A stretch of 64,000 nucleotides of DNA. Origin: a virus. The notes beneath the pieces are model-generated. The model was not told the origin of the DNA, searched no databases, and saw only the letters and a program-made list of their open reading frames with translations. The DNA lies in IMG/VR virus record IMGVR_UViG_3300042367_000228, positions 62,001 to 126,000 of that record; one strand, 5' to 3'. This document shows positions 44,032-53,300 of the stretch, in pieces. Positions within the stretch are counted from its first letter, which is position 1. Every line of letters begins with the position of its first letter. The translations under genes were made by a program, and so were the position numbers.

Positions 44032-44852
44032 TCGTAATCCTCTGATCTTCGCATTGCTACCTCATATTCTTCTGAACCTGTTCTAGTATACGACGGATTC
44101 ATTCCATTCATTTCTAAAATATCGTCTCTAATATTCTGATTGCGCTTCTCTATATTTATAACTCTTACGAACGAATTGGTAACTGCAGCAGTAAAGTATG
44201 CAAATGGATTATCTGATTTAGATTCGTCAAATTGTAATCCAATTTGTGTTAGTTGTAATATTGCCTGTCCACGCATTTCATCGTTGTAGGTATAACCTCT
44301 AACATTACCTCTAGTAGCATAACGTTCACAAAGTTTAATCATCATACGAGCTAACGTATCAGTAATTTGTCCTGCATTTTTATCAAAATGCCCAGTTTCT
44401 AAGTCTCCCCTCCAGTGGCTTTTACCTACACATACAAGTTCGTCATCTATAAATTTCCAATGTTGAAACGGCGGAAAATTAACTTTTTCTCTTCTATCTG
44501 CTTCTGTTTTTGGATTTTTCTTTCTTACTGAATTAAGAGGAATATGATCGTAAGTCATAATTCTAAAAACTACATTTTCTTTTGCAATTTTTTTATAATC
44601 AACTTCGCAGTCAGCTTGTTTAATCTTTTCGCCGCTGCTTTTTCGAATAGCGTAGTCTAAATCGCCTATTCTTTTTGCTTGATTTCGTTTAGCTTCTGCG
44701 ATAGTGCGGATGTTTATCTTATCTAAGCTAGGTAAAATTATATCATATTGGTGAAAAGATTTATCTGTAAACACACAGTAAGAGCTTTTTGATCTGTGTA
44801 TTTCTAACAGCATATCCTTGTTGTTTAAGTAATTTACTTTTGGTGTAAGCAT
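44028..44852 (-). CDS. 55: Late sigma factor gp55
   Basis: 274 residues from ATG 44852, chosen because GGAG stands 9 bases before it; an ATG at 44867 lies only about 4 bases after the predicted transcription start. NYLNNKDMLLEIHRSK matches the T4 gp55 start. The conserved core is CVGKSHWRGDLETGHFDK, RYATRGNVRGYTYNDEMRGQ, then FDESKSDNPFAYFTAAVTNS and NIEKRNQNIRDDILEMNG. A middle insertion of about 70 residues makes it longer than T4's 185. It directs host polymerase to late promoters (TATAAATA-type) together with the sliding clamp. Promoter at 44879-44907. Confidence 0.93.
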   Translation of the reverse strand: MLTPKVNYLNNKDMLLEIHRSKSSYCVFTDKSFHQYDIILPSLDKINIRTIAEAKRNQAKRIGDLDYAIRKSSGEKIKQADCEVDYKKIAKENVVFRIMTYDHIPLNSVRKKNPKTEADRREKVNFPPFQHWKFIDDELVCVGKSHWRGDLETGHFDKNAGQITDTLARMMIKLCERYATRGNVRGYTYNDEMRGQAILQLTQIGLQFDESKSDNPFAYFTAAVTNSFVRVINIEKRNQNIRDDILEMNGMNPSYTRTGSEEYEVAMRRSEDYE

Positions 44853-44878
44853 TGTTCGTATCTCCATGTACTGTATAT

Positions 44879-44907
44879 ATTATAAACTCTATACTTAATA
44901 AAGTCAA
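44879..44907 (-). promoter_or_regulatory. Sigma70-type promoter TTGACT-N17-TATAAT
   Basis: On the minus strand TTGACT (44907-44902) and TATAAT (44884-44879) are 17 bases apart. The predicted start is near 44872. It drives gp55 and the operon gp55-endonuclease-77aa-gp47-gp46 and beyond. It overlaps a plus-strand late-type AATAAATA at 44907-44914. Confidence 0.8.
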
Positions 44908-44914
44908 ATAAATA
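44907..44914 (+). promoter_or_regulatory. Late-type promoter motif AATAAATA
   Basis: AATAAATAATG lies 24 bases before the gp48 ATG at 44938. It shares its first base with the -35 of the minus-strand gp55 promoter, so early and late transcription may exclude each other here. Confidence 0.5.
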
Positions 44915-44937
44915 ATGTTATATAAGAGGATTTATTT

Positions 44938-45873
44938 ATGGCAATGAATATGGCAGGCGCAGCTGCTGGCGTAGGAATGGGCGCAACTGCATTAGGCGGT
45001 GCATTTAGTTTTTTGAGTGACTCGAGATCAATGACATTGCCTAGAGCAGGTGAAGTAATCGGCGATACAATGAGTGTTGCACCGTATTTTGATGATTTAA
45101 AAATTGATGATTGGAGAGTTCGATTATCGTTACCGTTATGGCCGAGTTTTAGGTATACAAATGCAGTATTACAACCATTGCTTGATGCTGGAGGAATGAT
45201 TTTTCCGTACACACCTAGTATTACTATTCATTCAAATGCATCGTACACAGCAATGCAACCAGTACATTCAAACTACAAGTTTAATGCATATCAGCATAGT
45301 GATCCGGGTACAATTACAATTACCGCACCAATGAATGTTGAAGATCAAGAACAAGCATTATATTGGATTGCGGCACTGCATTACTTTCGATCAGTAACAA
45401 AAATGTTTTCAGGTAATGATCCAAAAGCTGGTAATCCGCCACCGATTGTAAAATTAAATGCATACGGAAGTTATGTGTTTAACAATGTACCAGTCGCAGT
45501 TACATCGTTTCAAACAACATTAGATGCACAATGTGATTATATTCCAGTTGCTACACACACTAGTATGGTAGGAAAAGTTAATTCGTTAGCAGAAGGTATT
45601 GGCGGATTAGCTGGAGCACTAGGTGGAGCATTTGGCATGCAAAAAGCTACAAGCAAACTTACAGATATAACAGAAGGAGTTAGTAAAGTAGCAACACTAG
45701 CTAATGCTATGGGATTAGGTTTTGATGCTGAAGGAGGTATTGCATATGTACCAACTAGGAGCCAGTTTACAGTAAATTTAACACCTATGTATAGCAGAAC
45801 AACTGCCCGTAAGTTTAGTTTAGATAACTTTGTTACCGGATCATATCTTAACAATAACACAGGATATATTTAA
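44938..45873 (+). CDS. 48: Baseplate tail-tube cap gp48
   Basis: 311 residues, ribosome site AGAGGA before ATG. A Gly/Ala-rich start (GAAAGVGMGATALGGAF) is followed by WRVRLSLPLW, VLQPLLDAGGMIFPYTPSIT, PGTITITAPMNVEDQEQALY, LHYFRSVTKMFSGND and PPPIVKLNAYGSYVFNNVPV, a signature known from gp48 of environmental T4-like phages. gp48 caps the hub and starts tube polymerisation. It heads the plus-strand baseplate operon. Confidence 0.85.
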   Translation: MAMNMAGAAAGVGMGATALGGAFSFLSDSRSMTLPRAGEVIGDTMSVAPYFDDLKIDDWRVRLSLPLWPSFRYTNAVLQPLLDAGGMIFPYTPSITIHSNASYTAMQPVHSNYKFNAYQHSDPGTITITAPMNVEDQEQALYWIAALHYFRSVTKMFSGNDPKAGNPPPIVKLNAYGSYVFNNVPVAVTSFQTTLDAQCDYIPVATHTSMVGKVNSLAEGIGGLAGALGGAFGMQKATSKLTDITEGVSKVATLANAMGLGFDAEGGIAYVPTRSQFTVNLTPMYSRTTARKFSLDNFVTGSYLNNNTGYI

Positions 45874-45875
45874 AC

Positions 45876-46178
45876 ATGATAGCAAAATACAAAAATACAA
45901 GTCCGTGGTATAAAACTTCGGTTACACAGGATTACTTAGATATTTTAAAAATTCGTCCAGTTGCAGCAGAAGTAGTTGACTTTTTGTATACAATTGAAAT
46001 ACAATACAAGCATCGTCCAGATTTATTAGCATTTGATTTATACGGTGATGCAGCATTATGGTGGGTGTTTACACAGCGTAATCTTGATGTAATTCAAGAT
46101 CCAATTTTTGATTTTGTGCCAGGAACACAAATATATATTCCGCAAATGAGTAAATTAAAAGTATCATTAGGGATATAA
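45876..46178 (+). CDS. 53: Baseplate wedge protein gp53
   Basis: 100 residues, about half of T4 gp53 (196). It contains WYKTSVTQDYLDIL, then LLAFDLYGDAALWWVFTQRN and IPQMSKLKVSLG. The YGDxxLWWVFxQRN block is the gp53 hallmark. The C-terminal LysM-like part of T4 is absent. It is needed to join wedges. It starts two bases after gp48. Confidence 0.85.
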   Translation: MIAKYKNTSPWYKTSVTQDYLDILKIRPVAAEVVDFLYTIEIQYKHRPDLLAFDLYGDAALWWVFTQRNLDVIQDPIFDFVPGTQIYIPQMSKLKVSLGI

Positions 46179-46181
46179 ATT

Positions 46182-48482
46182 ATGACAGATTCAGCAACAA
46201 CATTGTTTAATAGTGCAACGTCGTCAGATGTAGTAACTAGCATTTCGGCCTTTGCAAAAAGCATTACAACCAAATATCAAAAAATTGGTGATATTCCGCT
46301 ACCGATACCAAATGTGTTACATGATTATGCATCTTACAATTATATTATAGGATTTGCAGTAATAACAAATGATGATTTAGCAAATCCAGATTCAACATAT
46401 ATGTCGAACAAGTCAGTATTAAAAGATAAAAAAACAGGTGATTCAAAAACATCAGACTTGCGATATATATTTAAAGCTGGTAATGCAGATCCTGATAATA
46501 GAATTTTAACAGCATATGGAAAGTTTGATTTCTTTATAGATGACTTGAATATTGAAAGTGTTATCGGTCTTGAAAGAAGTAACAATACAAATACAACTAA
46601 TATAACATTTAGTGTAACTGAGCCGTATAGCATGGGGTTGTTTTCAATAGCATGCCAACAAGCTGCATGGGATGCTGGACATAAAAATTGGAGAGAAGCA
46701 CCGTTTTTAATAACTATCGAGTTTCGTGGCAACGATGAAATGGGTGTAATGTCGCAAATACCTACAACACAACGACATATTCTTGTTAAGTTTCAAGAGA
46801 TGAGTATGACAGTTAATCATACTGGTTCTGTTTATCAGTGTAGTGTATTTGCATGGAATAACTCGGCGTTAACTGCAAAAAATGCAACGTTAAAGAATGA
46901 TATGTCGGTTAAAGGGTCGTCGGTACAAGAAGTATTGCAAACTGGTGAAAACAGTCTTCAAGCTGTATGGAATAGACGATTACAACAACTTAAAGAAGAT
47001 AAAGTTCTTGAAGTACCAGATGAAATAATAATTTTATTTCCTGATGCAGTATACAGTGAAAACGATGAAGATAATAAAGGCAATACTGAAGAAGTATCGA
47101 GTGCAACTACTGGTTCAGCAGCTCCTCAGGATGCAATTTATAAAAAATTAGGTGTAATGAAAGATGAAAAAAATAATAATCAAGTACAAGATCCTAAAAA
47201 TTGTAATATAATCGGGCAAGCATTAATTGGAGTAGGGCAGGATAAGAAAGCAGACGCGCCTTTTGGTAAAGATCAAGAAGTGTACAACGAGCAAGCAAAA
47301 GTAAATGTGCGTCAGAATAATACACCTACAACAACTGAAACTGATTTTAGGTTTAGACAAGATATGTCAATACCAAATGTTATTAATCAAGTAATTTTGC
47401 AAAGTAATTTCCCACAAGAAGCGTTAGATCCAAACGCGTTATCACCAGAAGGATATGTAAAATGGTGGAGGATTGATACACAAGTTTATAATGTGTCAAC
47501 TGATGCAAATTATAAATCAACTGGTACACAACCTAAAATTTTAGTGTATAGAGTAATTCCGTATAATGCACATAATAGTTCAGGACCGGGCGCTGCAGGT
47601 GCTAAACCACAAGGATATGCCGAATTATACAAAAAAGCTGTGAAAAAATATGATTATATCTATACTGGTAAAAATGTTGATGTATTAAATTTTGAAATTA
47701 AAATTGAAAATAGTTTTGCAGTGTCCATGGCAGCAGATGCAGGCGCAAGATCTCAAGATGTTGTAACAGCCGAAAAGCAAGGTTCGGCTCCTGTTGAAAC
47801 TAACGTAATTAATCTACAAGGTGAAGAACCTGAAGAAAATACAACTCATAATTCAGTATCGTATAATAACACAAAATCAAAAACTGATAAGTTAGGCGGT
47901 AGTGGAGTTGACACTAACATAACCCGAGCAGCTAGATTATTTCACGATTCAATAACTGAAGGTCAAGATATGATAATGTTGGATTTAAAAATCGTAGGAG
48001 ATCCGTTTTTTATTGCACAAAGTGGAATAGGAAATTATACATCAAAACCAACAGAGCATTCGAATCTAAATTTAGACGGAACTGTTAATTGGCAAAATGG
48101 TGAAGTGCATATTATTGTTAATTTTAGAACTCCAATTGAAATTAATCAGTATACTGGTTTGTATCAATTTCAAGGAGAAACCCAACCACATGCAAAGGAA
48201 ACTACTCCAGTTATGCAATATAGCGGATTATATAGAATAAATCGAGTCACTAGTACATTTAAGAGTGGACAATTTGAACAACGATTACTTGGACAACGTT
48301 TAAGACTGCAAGAGAAAGAAAAAGAATCACAATCGTCATTTGGCACTGGTAATTTAACAGCTTCGGCTGAGAACATAATGAAAAAAATAAGCAATTTACC
48401 TGGTGACCTTGTAGATACGGTGAGTGATGTTGCAAGTTCGATAGGCAAGAATATTGTTACATTTATCACACCTGGAGATTAA
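46182..48482 (+). CDS. Large baseplate protein, possible gp27-type hub
   Basis: 766 residues. Starts DSATTLFNSATSSDVV, then YIIGFAVITNDDLANPDSTY. A mid region carries long acidic/polar linkers (SENDEDNKGNTEEVSSATTG). The C-terminus (QYSGLYRINRVTSTFKSGQF, then EQRLLGQRLRL) matches the closing strand of phage hub proteins of the gp27 class. It sits between gp53 and gp5, where environmental T4-like phages carry a large virion protein. The hub reading is an inference; no lysozyme or protease motif is seen. Confidence 0.6.
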   Translation: MTDSATTLFNSATSSDVVTSISAFAKSITTKYQKIGDIPLPIPNVLHDYASYNYIIGFAVITNDDLANPDSTYMSNKSVLKDKKTGDSKTSDLRYIFKAGNADPDNRILTAYGKFDFFIDDLNIESVIGLERSNNTNTTNITFSVTEPYSMGLFSIACQQAAWDAGHKNWREAPFLITIEFRGNDEMGVMSQIPTTQRHILVKFQEMSMTVNHTGSVYQCSVFAWNNSALTAKNATLKNDMSVKGSSVQEVLQTGENSLQAVWNRRLQQLKEDKVLEVPDEIIILFPDAVYSENDEDNKGNTEEVSSATTGSAAPQDAIYKKLGVMKDEKNNNQVQDPKNCNIIGQALIGVGQDKKADAPFGKDQEVYNEQAKVNVRQNNTPTTTETDFRFRQDMSIPNVINQVILQSNFPQEALDPNALSPEGYVKWWRIDTQVYNVSTDANYKSTGTQPKILVYRVIPYNAHNSSGPGAAGAKPQGYAELYKKAVKKYDYIYTGKNVDVLNFEIKIENSFAVSMAADAGARSQDVVTAEKQGSAPVETNVINLQGEEPEENTTHNSVSYNNTKSKTDKLGGSGVDTNITRAARLFHDSITEGQDMIMLDLKIVGDPFFIAQSGIGNYTSKPTEHSNLNLDGTVNWQNGEVHIIVNFRTPIEINQYTGLYQFQGETQPHAKETTPVMQYSGLYRINRVTSTFKSGQFEQRLLGQRLRLQEKEKESQSSFGTGNLTASAENIMKKISNLPGDLVDTVSDVASSIGKNIVTFITPGD

Positions 48483-48485
48483 TAT

Positions 48486-49847
48486 ATGAGTGAAACAACA
48501 GATACAATACCAGCATCGTACGGCGAATCAAAACCAGGTCCATTTTTAGCTAAAGTAATTAGCCATTTAGATTCGTCTTATATGGGCGGCTTAGAAGTTG
48601 AAATATTAAGAAGTGTAGGTAATGATGGGTCGTCAGGGCAAACACATCAAGTAAAATATATGAGTCCATTTTACGGAGTTACTAGTGCCGATTTTACAAC
48701 TGGTAAAGAAAATGATTTTCAAAATACACAAAAGAGTTACGGCATGTGGATGGTTCCGCCCGATCCAGGAACAACTGTAATCGTTGTTTTTATTGACGGA
48801 GATCCAAAACGAGGATATTGGATCGGCTGTGTACAAGATGAAAGTATGAATTTTATGGTTCCTGGATTAGCAGCTACTGCAAATATAGTAGATCCATCAG
48901 GTGATAGATTGCCGGTAGCTGAATTTAATAGAACTTTGAATAAAAACAATACGTTACCTGATCCTACTAAAGTTCCAAAACCAGTACATCCGTTTGCAGC
49001 AGTGTTGCAAAAAAGTGGGTTAGATAAGGATGATATTCGTGGTATAACAACAAGCAGCGCACGCCGTGAAACTCCTAGCTCAGTATTTGGAATTTCCACA
49101 CCTGGACCGTTAGATAAAAGTGATGGTGCAAAACAAGGAACGATTGGTAAAAAAGATCACCCTATTAAAAATGCGTATGTAAGTCGACTAGGCGGATCGA
49201 CGTTTGTAATGGACGACGGTGACGATAAGTTTGTTAGATCAAAACCTGCATCAGCTGCTGGTCCGGAGTATATTGCAGTTGAGCAAGGAAAAGAGCCAGG
49301 CGATTCTGGCCATTCTATTCCACATAATGAATTAGTTCGTATTAGAACTAGAACCGGGCATCAGATTTTATTACATAATAGTGAAGATTTAATTTATATC
49401 TCGCATGGTAGCGGAAATTCATGGATTGAGATGACTGCTAATGGTAAAATTGACGTGTATGCAAAAGACAGCATTAGTTTTCATACCGAAAAAGATTTTA
49501 ACTTTACTGCAAACCGTGATATAAATTTTACCGCATCACGTAATATTAATACAAGTGCAGGCGGTTATATAAGAGAAACATCGGGTGGTGCAAATGAAAC
49601 TAGTGCAGGCGGAAACATAGTTGAATCTGCAGCTCAAATTCAAATGAATGGTCCGGCAGCACAAGCAGCACTTAAAGCAAATCGGATACCGCAACGTGAA
49701 CCATGGTTAGGCCACGAGAATTTAGACCCAACTGTCGAAACAGACGCAACTAAAGAACCAAAAGAACCTGCCGGAGCTCCGGCGTATACGCTCCCTAATG
49801 ACACGTTTGAAAAACTTAAAGGACCTGAAGACGAGCAACAAGGATAA
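48486..49847 (+). CDS. 5: Baseplate central spike gp5 without lysozyme
   Basis: 453 residues. N-terminal OB-fold (PGPFLAKVISHLDSSYMGGL, VPPDPGTTVIVVFIDGDPKR, GYWIGCVQD). A triple beta-helix-like segment at about 330-360 (DFNFTANRDINFTASRNINT) resembles the T4 gp5 C-terminal needle. The ending IPQREPWLGHENLDP is typical. The T4 lysozyme domain between OB-fold and needle is replaced by a linker. It forms the membrane-piercing needle of the hub. Confidence 0.87.
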   Translation: MSETTDTIPASYGESKPGPFLAKVISHLDSSYMGGLEVEILRSVGNDGSSGQTHQVKYMSPFYGVTSADFTTGKENDFQNTQKSYGMWMVPPDPGTTVIVVFIDGDPKRGYWIGCVQDESMNFMVPGLAATANIVDPSGDRLPVAEFNRTLNKNNTLPDPTKVPKPVHPFAAVLQKSGLDKDDIRGITTSSARRETPSSVFGISTPGPLDKSDGAKQGTIGKKDHPIKNAYVSRLGGSTFVMDDGDDKFVRSKPASAAGPEYIAVEQGKEPGDSGHSIPHNELVRIRTRTGHQILLHNSEDLIYISHGSGNSWIEMTANGKIDVYAKDSISFHTEKDFNFTANRDINFTASRNINTSAGGYIRETSGGANETSAGGNIVESAAQIQMNGPAAQAALKANRIPQREPWLGHENLDPTVETDATKEPKEPAGAPAYTLPNDTFEKLKGPEDEQQG

Positions 49848-49852
49848 TAAAA

Positions 49853-50290
49853 ATGAGTCAACAATACGACAGAATACAACTACCTGCAATTACAAAAAAA
49901 ACAGAAGTAATTGCACCAAAAACATATAAAGGATTTTCAACTTTAAATAGTAAAGCAGAGCATTATAGTTTATATGATTTTGAGTTAATCAAACAAGATA
50001 TTATAAATCATTTTCACATTAGACAAGGAGAACGTCTAATGCAACCAACATTTGGCACAATTATATGGGATATCTTGTTTGAACCGATTACAGAGCAGGT
50101 AAAATCTATAATTTTAGAAGATGTATCTAGAATTATTAATTATGATCCAAGAGTTAAGATAACTGATACGAATATTTCGGTATATGAATCCGGTATACAG
50201 ATTTTGTTTTCATTAACGTATACCGCATACAATATCACTGAGAGAATAACGTTACGATTTGACGAAGCAAACGGTTTAACTACAAGATAA
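49853..50290 (+). CDS. 25: Baseplate wedge protein gp25
   Basis: 145 residues. RQGERLMQPTFGTIIWDILF, then EPITEQVKSIILEDVSRIIN, is the gp25/T6SS TssE-type core. It connects wedge and sheath and triggers sheath contraction. It starts five bases after gp5. Confidence 0.9.
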   Translation: MSQQYDRIQLPAITKKTEVIAPKTYKGFSTLNSKAEHYSLYDFELIKQDIINHFHIRQGERLMQPTFGTIIWDILFEPITEQVKSIILEDVSRIINYDPRVKITDTNISVYESGIQILFSLTYTAYNITERITLRFDEANGLTTR

Positions 50291-50310
50291 ACTGCATGGT
50301 TAATATAAAC

Positions 50311-50318
50311 AATAAATA
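50311..50318 (+). promoter_or_regulatory. Late-type promoter motif AATAAATA
   Basis: AATAAATATC stands 20 bases before the ATG of gp6 in the only gap of the gp5-gp25-gp6 stretch. The same octamer plus T occurs before the 99- and 282-residue genes. Confidence 0.5.
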
Positions 50319-50337
50319 TCATTATTAGGACAACATC

Positions 50338-53300
50338 ATGAGTGCAACCGACAGACAAAATAGATTATTAGTAGCTGAAGATTGGAAAAAAGTATACCAA
50401 TCTTTTAAAAATGCAGATTTTCAAAGTTATGATTTTGAAAATTTAAGACGTACAATGGTCGATTATATTCGCCAAAATTATCCAGAAGATTTTAATGATT
50501 ATATTGAAAGTTCCGAATACCTAGCATTGCTTGATGTTATTGCATTTTTAGGACAAAGTGTAGCATTTCGAGTAGATTTAAATGCTCGTGAGAATTTTTT
50601 AGAATTAGCAGAGCGTCGTGATAGTGTATTGCGATTAGCAAGATTAATTAGCTATAATGCAAAAAGACATATACCTGCATATGGATTGTTAAAATTTACT
50701 TCAGTACAAACATCTCAAAATATCTTAGATAGCAACGGTCGTAATTTATCTGGACAATCGGTTGTTTGGAATGATTCATCAAATGCTAACTGGTACGATC
50801 AGTTTATTAAAATAATAAATGCAGTAATGGATCCTACTCAACAGTTTGGAAACCCATCTGATAAGGATACAATTTACGGAATCCCAACTGAAAAATATAC
50901 ATTAAACACGACAACATCCGGAGTACCGTTGTATTCTTTTACTAAAACTGTAGCAGGTCGTGTAATGAATTTTGAAGTTACAAGTTCGACATTTACAGGA
51001 CAGAATTACGTATACGAAGAAGCTCCAAAAGTAGGTAGAAAACTATCGTGTATTTTTAGAAATGACGGACAAGGATATGGAAGTGCAGGAACCGGATTCT
51101 TTTTAAATTTTACACAAGGAACATTAGCATCGTCTGAGTTTACAGTTACACAACCACGTAGTAATGAAATTGTTGATGTTGGTACAACTGGGATTAATAA
51201 TACCGATGTATGGATGTATCGATTAGATAAAACCGGTGCCGAGTTAGATGAAAATTTATGGACTAAAGTTTCAAATTTTGAAGGTAACAATATTATCTAT
51301 AATAGTGTTAATAAGAGTATTAGAAATATTTATAGTGTAACAACCCGAGCAAGCGATGCGATTAGTTTAAATTTTAGTGATGGAACTTTTGGAAATAAAC
51401 CGTTAGGTACATTTAAAGTTTATTATAGAACTAGCAATGGTATTTCGTATTCAATTAATCCGCGTGACATTAAAAATGTGTCAATATCTATCCCATATAC
51501 TTCTAATTTAGGAAAGAAGGAAACATTAACACTGTCTTTATCATTAGCAACTGCAGTAACTTCTGCGGAAGAGGCAGAAACTAATGCACATATTAAAGCA
51601 AATGCACCGTCTACATTTTATACACAAAATAGAATGATAACCGGAGAAGATTACAATATTGCGCCATTAAGTGTAAGTCAGCAAGTTTTAAAAGTAAAAG
51701 CTGTTAATCGATCATCGAGTGGTATTAGTAGATATTTTGATTTAGTAGATCCAACTGGGAAATATAGTTCTACAAATTTATTTGCCGACGATGGTGTAAT
51801 ATATACAGAAGATTATCAAATTACTGATTCGTTTTCATATTATAGTAAAACAGATATTGAAGGGGTTATCTATAATATAGTAAATTCTCTTCTTAAAAAA
51901 TCAGAGTTACGTAATTTTTATTATTCTCATTATCTTTCAGAATTCCCTCCGTTAGGATCAACGTTTTATTGGGAAGCTAATGTAACAACATTAGGATGTG
52001 TTAAACGAACTGGAATCGGGTCAATTGCACAAGTTGGGCCAACACAATCGATCCCTGATGACTTGAGATACATTAGAACAGGTGCATTAGTTAAATTTAT
52101 AAGTCCTGTAGGAAAGTATTTTAATACATTCTTAGATAATGCATTAACAGACATACCCGAAAATACAAATATGTCTGATATTCCTGGTGCAGTTGATTAC
52201 CTTTGGGCCGCAGTTGTAAGTGTAGACACTGCAATTGCAGGACAGTCATTAACTGGTATAACGTTAAACGTGAAGATACCATCTAATGCTTATGTTTATC
52301 AAATTATTCCTCAATTTAGAGCTGCATTAGAAACAAGTGTAATTTTAACAATGATAGATTTAATATTTGAAAATAAAGCTTTTGGTTTAAGTTACGATGC
52401 ATTAACACAAAGTTGGAAAATTATTTACGAATCTAACATAAATTATCTATCATCGTTTTCGTTAGGAAATCAAAGAGACGTAACAGCAACCCAACAAGAT
52501 GCAAGTTGGATGTTACTATTTACAACTAACAATGAAAAGTATATTTTAACAAGTCGAGAAACTAGATACATTTTTGAAAGTGATAAACAACTAAGATTTT
52601 TTTATGATAAAAATGATGTTATTTCAAAAACTATATCAAGTTCTGTAGTTCGAGATAAGATTAATGTATTAGGGATTAATCGGCATCCGTCTAGTACAAA
52701 ACCATTTACTACTGATTTTATGTGGGACATTGTGTCTGAATATATAGGGTTAGACGGGTACGTAGATAATAAAAAAATTGTTATTTCGTTTGCTGATATC
52801 GACGATAACGGTGTAGTTGACAATCCGGAAATGTTTAATGTAATTGTTGAACCGTTAAATTTAAACATTTTACCAAATAAGAAATATGTTATTCAAGAAA
52901 GATATTCGATATCAGTAGGTCAAGATGATTATCGATACTATGATAATTTTACAAATGATACTGTTAAAATTTTAAATTTAGAAACAGAAGTAGTTGATTA
53001 TCCTAATTATCAATATTATTATTTTATTGATACCGGAGTAGTAAAGAAAAGAACTACTAATTCTCTTATGCTGTCAACGGACTATAAAGTATATGCCGGT
53101 AGAGACAAATTAAAGTTTCAATATATACATAATGCTAATTATGATTCTAGAATAGATCCAGGTGCTAGCAATATAATCGATGTGTATATTTTAACTAAAT
53201 CATATGATACGTTATTTAGAAGATGGATTAACGGTTCGATTTCGTATAAACCATTACCACCGGGATCAGACGAGTTGTATAATGTTGTAGCACCGTCTTT

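Noticed and set aside
44904-45212. Minus-strand frame of 102 codons opposite gp48, and minus-strand frames opposite gp6 and the gp7-like gene
   Set aside because: Antisense of well-recognised baseplate genes without ribosome sites.
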